Assembly: GCA_025927935.1 (NCBI GenBank)
Contig: JAICKM010000003.1
Span: 1 to 35,253, forward strand
Length of the DNA: 35,253 nucleotides
Direction of reading: 5' to 3'
Source of the DNA: Chloroflexia bacterium
Lineage (GTDB): Bacteria > Chloroflexota > Chloroflexia > QHBQ01 > JADMIH01
Shown: positions 29,931-35,253 of the stretch, piece after piece
Numbering within the stretch: the stretch's first letter is position 1
How the letters are laid out: each line of letters begins with the position of its first letter
Notes under the pieces: model-generated
Told to the model about the DNA's origin: nothing
The model's input: the letters and a program-made list of their open reading frames with translations, nothing else
The model's database searches: none
Translations under genes and position numbers: made by a program

Positions 29931-31966
29931 GGCGCTTGTTCAGAACGGGGAATGCCGTGCAGCGGGATCGTGAAGTGGAAGACGGACCCCGCACCCAGGC
30001 TGCTCTCGACCCACACCTGTCCGCCGTGCATCTCCACGATTTGCCGCACGATGGGTAGCCCCAGGCCCGTGCCCTGGATATGCCGGTTGGCCGCCGATTC
30101 GACCCGCGCATAGCGCTCGAAAATCGTCTCCAGCGCTTCGGTGGGGATGCCCAGCCCCTGGTCGCGCACCTCGACATGGGCCAGCGGCCCCTCGACGTGG
30201 CCGGCGACGACGATCTCGCCGCCGTCCGGCGAATACTTGACCGCGTTATGCAGCAAGTTCGTCAGGACTTGGACCAGTTTGTCCTGATCGCCCTCGAAGA
30301 TGGGCAGGTTCGGATCGAGGGCCAGGCAGAACGTATGGCCGGGCGCATTGGGACGCATGCGCTCGATCACTTCCGTAATCACTGCGTTCAGATTGATTGC
30401 TTGCCGGTGCAGAGTCATCCGGCCCGACTCCATCCGTTCGAGATCCAGTAATTCGTTGATCATCCGGTTCAGCCGCACCGCCTCGTTGTTGATGTCGCCC
30501 GCGTATTCCTTGATTTCCTCTGGATCGATTTCCTCATCGCGCAGCATTTCGCTGAAGCCCTGGATCACCGTGAGCGGGGTGCGAAACTCGTGGCTGACAA
30601 TCGAGATGAAATCGCTTTTGGCCTGATTGAGTTCCGCGAGTTGCCGGTTGGCGGCCTGTTGTGCGGCCAGGGAGGCGGCCAGCGCCTCCTCGGCTTGCTT
30701 GCGGGTGGTGATGTCCTCGACCACGCTGATGACAAACTGGGGCGCGCCCGATTCATTGCACACCAGCGATACGGTGCGCCGGCCCCACAGCACGCTGCCG
30801 TCCTTGCGCAGATAGCGCTTCTCGACCTGGTAGCTGTCGCGCTGTCCGGCAAGCAACTCCGCATAGCGCGGCAGTTCCAATCCGGCGTCATCCGGGTGGC
30901 CGGCTTCCTGGGAATACAGCCCGCTCAACTCCTGGTCGCGGTAGCCCAGCATTTCCTGGAGCGCCCGGTTGCTTTCGATTACGGCGCCGCTGAGATCGGT
31001 CAGGGCGATGCCCATCGCGGCGCTGTCAAAAATCGCGTGGAAGCGCCGCTCGCTCGTGCGCAGGGCCTCGTCGACTTGCTTGCGCCCGGTGAGGTTACTG
31101 ACCACGCCGATGGTGCCGGCGATGGCGCCGTCGACCCAGCGGGGGGCGAGCGTCATCAGGGTGTGTACGGGAGTGCCGTCGTCCCGCTTCAGGCGCGTTT
31201 CATAGATCGTGACGCCTTCCGGAGTCTTCCCGGCCTGGGTTTCGCGCGGCAACTCGTCCGCCGAGAACGTCACATCGCGCAGGGACCGGCCGATCAAGGC
31301 GCGCTCTGTTGTGCGCAGCAGCCGGGCGAAGGCCGGGTTCACATATTCGAAGCGCCCGGCGGAGTCTGCGGTGTAAAGCCCCTGACCCATCGTATTCATC
31401 ACTTGCAGCCCGAAATCGCGCTGCTGTTGCAGTTCTTGCTCCAGCCGGTCGCGGGTGGACTGTTCCCGCTCTCGTTCGACGGCGCTCGCCAGCAGATGGG
31501 CCAGCACTTCCAAGAGTTGGGTTTCCGCCGGCGTAAACGGGTGCGACGCCGGGTCAATCGCACAGAGGGTACCATAGACGCTACCGCCGGGGAGACGCAC
31601 CGGCACGCCGATGTAACTGCGCGCCTGGCGCGGGGCGGCCGGCCGTCCGCCGTTCAGCGCGGGATCGCCATCCACATCGGCCACGGCTAACGGCGCGGTC
31701 CCTGCGACCAGGGGCAGGATGGTGCCGGAGGTCAGGGCGCCGCGACCGGCTGCGTGATAGACGGCCACCACCTCCACCTGGTTCTGCTCCGGCAGCAGGC
31801 GGGTGAGGAAACTGGATTCCATAGCCAACTGCTCCGCCGCCGCGCGCAGAATGGCGTCGATGGTCTCCTGGGGTGCGGCAAAGGGACGGGCGGCCAGCGC
31901 CGCCAGCGCGCTGAGGTAGAGCGAGTCTGTCGTGGATAGTGGAACGGGCGGATCGCTGTGAACCAT
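29927..31966 (-). CDS. Soluble hybrid-free sensor histidine kinase (GAF-PAS-PAS-HisKA-HATPase)
   Basis: 679 aa with no transmembrane segment, so cytosolic. Domains in order: GAF (about 15-165), PAS (about 185-295), PAS (about 305-425; YRDQELSGLY, SVVEDITTRKQ), a short coiled linker, HisKA with phospho-His459 (SHEFRTPL) and HATPase_c with the N box (LLHNAVKYS), G1 (DQGLGIP) and G2 (GTGLGLP). It senses an internal signal and phosphorylates an unlinked response regulator. ATG at 31966 with GGAG 11 bases upstream gives the natural start; the longer frame to 32077 has no conserved content. The single-domain regulator at 15918-16298 is a possible but unproven partner. The 342 bases upstream contain no recognised gene. 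Confidence 0.9.
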   Translation of the reverse strand: MVHSDPPVPLSTTDSLYLSALAALAARPFAAPQETIDAILRAAAEQLAMESSFLTRLLPEQNQVEVVAVYHAAGRGALTSGTILPLVAGTAPLAVADVDGDPALNGGRPAAPRQARSYIGVPVRLPGGSVYGTLCAIDPASHPFTPAETQLLEVLAHLLASAVEREREQSTRDRLEQELQQQRDFGLQVMNTMGQGLYTADSAGRFEYVNPAFARLLRTTERALIGRSLRDVTFSADELPRETQAGKTPEGVTIYETRLKRDDGTPVHTLMTLAPRWVDGAIAGTIGVVSNLTGRKQVDEALRTSERRFHAIFDSAAMGIALTDLSGAVIESNRALQEMLGYRDQELSGLYSQEAGHPDDAGLELPRYAELLAGQRDSYQVEKRYLRKDGSVLWGRRTVSLVCNESGAPQFVISVVEDITTRKQAEEALAASLAAQQAANRQLAELNQAKSDFISIVSHEFRTPLTVIQGFSEMLRDEEIDPEEIKEYAGDINNEAVRLNRMINELLDLERMESGRMTLHRQAINLNAVITEVIERMRPNAPGHTFCLALDPNLPIFEGDQDKLVQVLTNLLHNAVKYSPDGGEIVVAGHVEGPLAHVEVRDQGLGIPTEALETIFERYARVESAANRHIQGTGLGLPIVRQIVEMHGGQVWVESSLGAGSVFHFTIPLHGIPRSEQAP

Positions 31967-32308
31967 CGACGGTTTCTCTCCTGATCGGGACGGATTGGGC
32001 CGGCGCCCCTTCGTAGCGGTGGATGGCGGCGCGGCCACCGGGTGCCGCATTATATGCTCGCGGGATCGTCTGATCATGCTGGCGCTCAGAGGTGTGCCTC
32101 GCCCGGCAGCATTCCGCCGCGGAGCACCGGCGATTCTCCGCGGCGCGCTGACGAGTCGTGGCGGCTGCCGCTTCCAGCAGCATTTTACCTCGTCTCTGCT
32201 GCTATACGGATAATACCCAATTCACCGGGTCGCTGTCTAGCCGGGCGCTGCGGCGACCGGGGTGTTAGGCCCTATCCAGGCGGGCGGCGCGTACCCTCGG
32301 CCCATTTG

Positions 32309-33187
32309 CTATACGTCCTCCGGACTTGTTTCCTCCAGAAACCGGCTGACCACCTGGAGAAACTTCGCCGGTTCTTCGATGAAGGGGAAATGGCGCGAGT
32401 GCGCGAAGATCTCCAGCCGGGCGTTGGGAATAGCCCGCGCGGTGGCGGCGGCCATGGCAACCGTCGGCATGTCGCTCGCCCCCGCGATGACGAGCGTGGG
32501 CACTCCGATCTCGCCCAGCCGATCCGCGACATCGAACGCGGCCAGCGTGCCCGTCACGCGGAACTCGGACTCCTCGCCCCACATAGTCCGGTAGACATCG
32601 TAGGCGAGCTTGGCGAACGTGTCCTGTAGATAGTCGGGCGGTGGCACGCTGATGTAGACCGGCTCATAGGCCCGATCGAGCGCCGCCTGATATTCGGCGG
32701 GATACTGGTCGCCGACTTTGTAGAGGCCCGCGCGCTCGTAGCGATCATAGATCGCCTGCGTTTCAGCGGGCATGGCCGCGCGCATGCGTGCGAGCGCCGC
32801 GTTACAGTCGGCGATGGAGGAGAAGGTATCGGCCAGGATCAACCGGATGACGTGCTGTGGGTACTTCAGCACGTAGGCTTGCGCCAGCATCCCGCCCCAG
32901 GAGTGCCCCAACACCCCGCACGGCCCTAGTTGCAACGCCTCGCGCAGGTTCTCGACATCCTCCACGTTCGCGTCGATGGTGTAGCCCGCCGGATCCACCC
33001 GGTCCGACTTGCCGGTGCCTCGCTGATCGAAAAAGACCAGGTTGGCGTAGGGTGCGAGCATCTGTAGCTGTTGCAAATAATCGTGCGGAAAGCCGGGGCC
33101 GCCGTTCAGCAGCAGGAGCGGCTCGCCCTGGCCGATCATCTCATAGTAGAGCCGCACCCCGTTCGAGTAGACATACCCTGTCTCCAT
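32309..33187 (-). CDS. Alpha/beta hydrolase, proline iminopeptidase-like
   Basis: A 292-aa alpha/beta hydrolase fold. The oxyanion segment NGGPGFPHDY corresponds to the HGGPG of proline iminopeptidases, but with Asn in place of the first His. The nucleophile elbow is GHSWGGM (Ser96), the acid is Asp239 (IAGASDM) and the catalytic His is His266 (HSRHFPF). FFDQRGTGKSDR is typical of the S33 family. It probably hydrolyses a peptide, ester or amide of unknown type. ATG at 33187 is preceded by GGAGGGCCAAG. A -10 box lies 62 bases upstream. It is divergent from the SDR gene. Confidence 0.85.
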   Translation of the reverse strand: METGYVYSNGVRLYYEMIGQGEPLLLLNGGPGFPHDYLQQLQMLAPYANLVFFDQRGTGKSDRVDPAGYTIDANVEDVENLREALQLGPCGVLGHSWGGMLAQAYVLKYPQHVIRLILADTFSSIADCNAALARMRAAMPAETQAIYDRYERAGLYKVGDQYPAEYQAALDRAYEPVYISVPPPDYLQDTFAKLAYDVYRTMWGEESEFRVTGTLAAFDVADRLGEIGVPTLVIAGASDMPTVAMAAATARAIPNARLEIFAHSRHFPFIEEPAKFLQVVSRFLEETSPEDV

Positions 33188-33248
33188 GGCTTGCTTGGCC
33201 CTCCTCGCTACTTGCCGCCCGGCCCGGCTGCGGCTACCGGGGTCCTCT

Positions 33249-33254
33249 CTATTA
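33249..33254 (-). promoter_or_regulatory. -10 element upstream of the hydrolase gene
   Basis: Minus-strand TATAAT (33249-33254), placing +1 about 55 bases before the ATG. No convincing -35. The rest of the 294-base divergent gap has no recognised feature. Confidence 0.4.
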
Positions 33255-33481
33255 TAGACGATCCTGTCGGGCCGTTGCGTCCCCTGGAATGCTCTTCCTC
33301 CCGCATGTCGAGACTGCCCTACATTTGTCGCTTTATCGTACGCGGCGGAGGTGCCGTGGTCATAGACTTGCTAATAACGAGCTTGTCATGAGGGTCGGCC
33401 TTGCGGCCGACCGGCGGGCACCGCCAGGTGCTTGCCGAGGGAGAGGAATACCGATTGGCAACCAATCAGGAGGGGAACACG

Positions 33482-34486
33482 ATGCGACCTATCAACGACC
33501 AGGTTGTCGTCATCACGGGCGCATCGTCAGGTATTGGCCGGGAGACTGCGTTGCAGTTTGGGCAGCGCGGGGCGTCGGTCGTCCTGGCGGCGCGCAACCT
33601 GGTCGCGCTGGACGAAGTCGCCCGGCAGGTACGCGACGGCGGCGGGCAGGCCCATGTGCTCGTCGCCGATGTGGGCGAGTGGGAGCAGGTGCGCCACCTC
33701 GCTGAGGAAGCGGTCGCGTGTTTTGGGCGCATCGATACCTGGGTCAACAACGCGGGCGTCACGGAGTACGCGACCGTCGAGGACACCACGGCGGAGGAGT
33801 TTAACCGGATCATCCAGGTCAACCTGCTGGGGCAGATCTACGGCGTGAAAGCTGCGCTGCCCTACATGAAGCGTGCCGGCGCCGGCACGATCATCAACGT
33901 CGCCTCCGGTCTGGGTATGCGCGCCGTGCCCTGGCAGTCGGCCTATTGTGCGTCTAAGCATGGCATCAAAGGCTTCACCGAGTCGCTGCGGCTCGAACTG
34001 GCCCATCAACAGAGCGGGATCGTGGTCACGACCATCCTGCCGTCCTCGATGAACACGCCGCTGTTTCGTCATGCCCGCTCCAAAATCGGCGTCAAACCGC
34101 TGCCGTTTCCCCCGGTGTACGACCCGCGCGCCGTGGCCGAGGCCATCGTCTTCGCCACCGAGCATCCGCGCCGTGATATCTATGTCGGCGCCGCGGGCAA
34201 GGTGCTGGCCGTACTGGAGGGCTGGAATCCTGGCCTGGTGGACCGCATGTTCCTGGCGGGCAACTCTGTCTTCAAGCTGCAACAGACCGGCGAGCCGGAT
34301 GACGGGCAGGACAACCTCTTCCTGCCGATGGACGCGCAAGGGGCCATCCGCGGCGAGTTCGGCGACCGGGCGCAACCAACCAGCCTCTATACCCGGCTGC
34401 TGGATCTCTACCCCAACCGGAAACGGCTGCTGCTGACCGCCTGCACGCTCGGCCTGGTGGCGCTCATCCGGCGCGCCGGTCGCTAG
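33482..34486 (+). CDS. Short-chain dehydrogenase/reductase
   Basis: A 334-aa classical SDR. The cofactor loop TGASSGIG is at about 12-19, NNAG at about 90, the catalytic Ser in NVASGLG, and the Tyr/Lys pair in YCASKHG at about 157-161. The C-terminus (280-334) ends in a basic hydrophobic stretch (LLLTACTLGLVALIRRAGR) that could be a membrane-associated helix. Such SDRs with a hydrophobic tail are common in actinobacteria and Chloroflexota; the substrate is unknown. The ATG at 33482 follows AGGAGGGG. The next gene starts 9 bases after the stop, so the two are co-transcribed. Confidence 0.88.
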   Translation: MRPINDQVVVITGASSGIGRETALQFGQRGASVVLAARNLVALDEVARQVRDGGGQAHVLVADVGEWEQVRHLAEEAVACFGRIDTWVNNAGVTEYATVEDTTAEEFNRIIQVNLLGQIYGVKAALPYMKRAGAGTIINVASGLGMRAVPWQSAYCASKHGIKGFTESLRLELAHQQSGIVVTTILPSSMNTPLFRHARSKIGVKPLPFPPVYDPRAVAEAIVFATEHPRRDIYVGAAGKVLAVLEGWNPGLVDRMFLAGNSVFKLQQTGEPDDGQDNLFLPMDAQGAIRGEFGDRAQPTSLYTRLLDLYPNRKRLLLTACTLGLVALIRRAGR

Positions 34487-34495
34487 GCGCCGTCC

Positions 34496-35253
34496 ATGCA
34501 GATGCTGACTTGCGGCTCGATTACGCCCGCGGATGAGGAGAGCGTGGAGGACGGGACCAACCCGGATATTCTCCGGCTCTATGGCCCACCGTTCGATCTC
34601 ACCTCGGATATGCTGTTCGTGGCGGCGCTCGCCCCCGCCGATCCGCTACGCCGCGCCTTTCCGGGCGTGCCGTTTCTGGCCCTGGCGGGCCGGATCCCGC
34701 TGCTGATGTGGTTCAGCCGGATCAAGCAAGCCTGTTTCCAGGATGGGGCCGGGCAGACCCGCTGCCTGGGCGGGCCGGAGAGCGTACTTTACAACGAACT
34801 CAACGTCCTCGCTCTGCTGCGCCGTCCGGCGATGTTCGTCCCCGGCATTTATGCCACCAGCCCGCTAACCATCCGCCTGGGCCGGCGCTACGGTATGCCC
34901 AAGCAGCCGGCGACGATGGGCCTGGCGACGACGCGACGGCAGATCGCCTCGCGGGTGATCGACGGTGGGCGGCAAAGCTTCGTGCGTGCGCGGTTGCTGG
35001 GATCGGGGGACGGGCTGGGTGGGATAGTCACGCAGTTCTGGCCGTGGTCGAGCATACCGGTGCGGTTCCCGGACGGGCGGCGGGTGCGCGCCCGCATCCT
35101 GGCGACGCCGCGCGTGCAGTTTGCGCGGGTGCGCGGCGGGCGGCTGGCTCTGGCCGCGGCGTGGTTGCCGCACCCGGTGCCGTTGCTGCCCCTGGGAATC
35201 TATGTGCCCGACCAGCGCATGCAGCTTCCGCCGCCTGATGATCTGCGCTGGTC
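34496..35253 (+). CDS. Acetoacetate decarboxylase-like protein, truncated at the window end
   Basis: The frame from ATG at 34496 (or ATG at 34502) runs to the window end without a stop, about 252 codons. The segment SPLTIRLGRRYGMPKQPATMG resembles the active-site region of acetoacetate decarboxylases, where GRELYGYPKK carries the Schiff-base lysine; here the YGMPK lysine is in the same place. YNELNVLALLRRPAMFVPGIYAT fits the preceding strands. Family membership is likely, but members are often not decarboxylases, so no reaction is assigned. No Shine-Dalgarno is visible; the start is 9 bases after the SDR stop and is probably coupled. Confidence 0.65.
   Translation, partial: MQMLTCGSITPADEESVEDGTNPDILRLYGPPFDLTSDMLFVAALAPADPLRRAFPGVPFLALAGRIPLLMWFSRIKQACFQDGAGQTRCLGGPESVLYNELNVLALLRRPAMFVPGIYATSPLTIRLGRRYGMPKQPATMGLATTRRQIASRVIDGGRQSFVRARLLGSGDGLGGIVTQFWPWSSIPVRFPDGRRVRARILATPRVQFARVRGGRLALAAAWLPHPVPLLPLGIYVPDQRMQLPPPDDLRW

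Noticed and set aside
31967..32308. Possible gene in the 342-base gap upstream of the histidine kinase
   Set aside because: The short ORFs here have no ribosome-binding site and Arg-rich shadow composition. A weak GC hairpin near 32235-32262 lacks a U-tract.
1..35253. CRISPR array, tRNA, rRNA, integrase or transposase
   Set aside because: No regularly spaced repeats, cloverleaf with CCA-type end or recombinase motif was seen. The short repeats found are intergenic and irregular. A scan with tRNAscan-SE or a CRISPR finder was not possible here.

Overview
This is a GC-rich bacterial chromosomal window of about 35 kb with normal housekeeping density. It shows no phage, integrase, transposase, CRISPR array, rRNA or tRNA that I can see. 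Several features together suggest a member of the Chloroflexota: an actinobacterial/chloroflexal HelY-type Ski2-like helicase, a CruF-type carotenoid gene, an F420-type LLM oxidoreductase, lipoproteins with Thr/Pro/Ala-rich linkers, a CvpA-CAP fusion and a Gly-rich double zinc-ribbon protein. This is inference; no 16S or marker gene in the window decides it.

Layout. 1-5505 (all minus strand): a truncated BtrH-like gene behind methionine aminopeptidase, a fatty-acyl-CoA ligase, a cupredoxin lipoprotein, an unknown 127-aa protein with a near-consensus promoter, and a Gly-rich double zinc-ribbon protein with a long leader. 5864-11002 (plus): a CvpA-CAP membrane protein, a HelY-like helicase and a coupled nucleotidyltransferase-like protein. 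11081-14731 (plus): a sulfur-related cluster. It opens with a very short cysteine-rich ORF and an intrinsic terminator, followed by thiosulfate sulfurtransferase, beta-carbonic anhydrase, an ATP-grasp ligase and a DUF4395 membrane protein. 14774-19302 (minus): threonine aldolase, a single-domain response regulator and a PBP1C-like peptidoglycan synthase. 19661-24504 (plus): purE-purK, an A-type Fe-S carrier (own promoter and terminator), a CruF-like carotenoid protein and a beta-propeller lipoprotein. 24572-28359 (minus): an SDR-DUF2867 protein, the relic of a DUF2071 gene, a small zinc-binding protein and a SufS-like aminotransferase. 28489-29860 (plus): an LLM oxidoreductase and two tiny genes. 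29927-33187 (minus): a GAF-PAS-PAS histidine kinase and a proline iminopeptidase-like hydrolase. 33482 to the end (plus): an SDR and a truncated acetoacetate-decarboxylase-like gene.

The most interesting signal is at 11081-11481. A -10 box is followed by a 59-codon ORF whose codons 18-39 include ten cysteines, with runs CCC and CCCC. A strong intrinsic terminator comes next, and then, with no obvious second promoter, a thiosulfate sulfurtransferase gene. This is the architecture expected of a cysteine-sensing leader-peptide attenuator. It resembles in principle the polycysteine upstream ORFs described in mycobacteria, but here it has a Shine-Dalgarno sequence and a classical intrinsic terminator. 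Other points of note are a decayed DUF2071 gene with an amber codon at its conserved Trp, likely leaderless transcripts, two copies of a dispersed dyad repeat, heptamer repeats, and a pair of small stress or metal-binding-like proteins.
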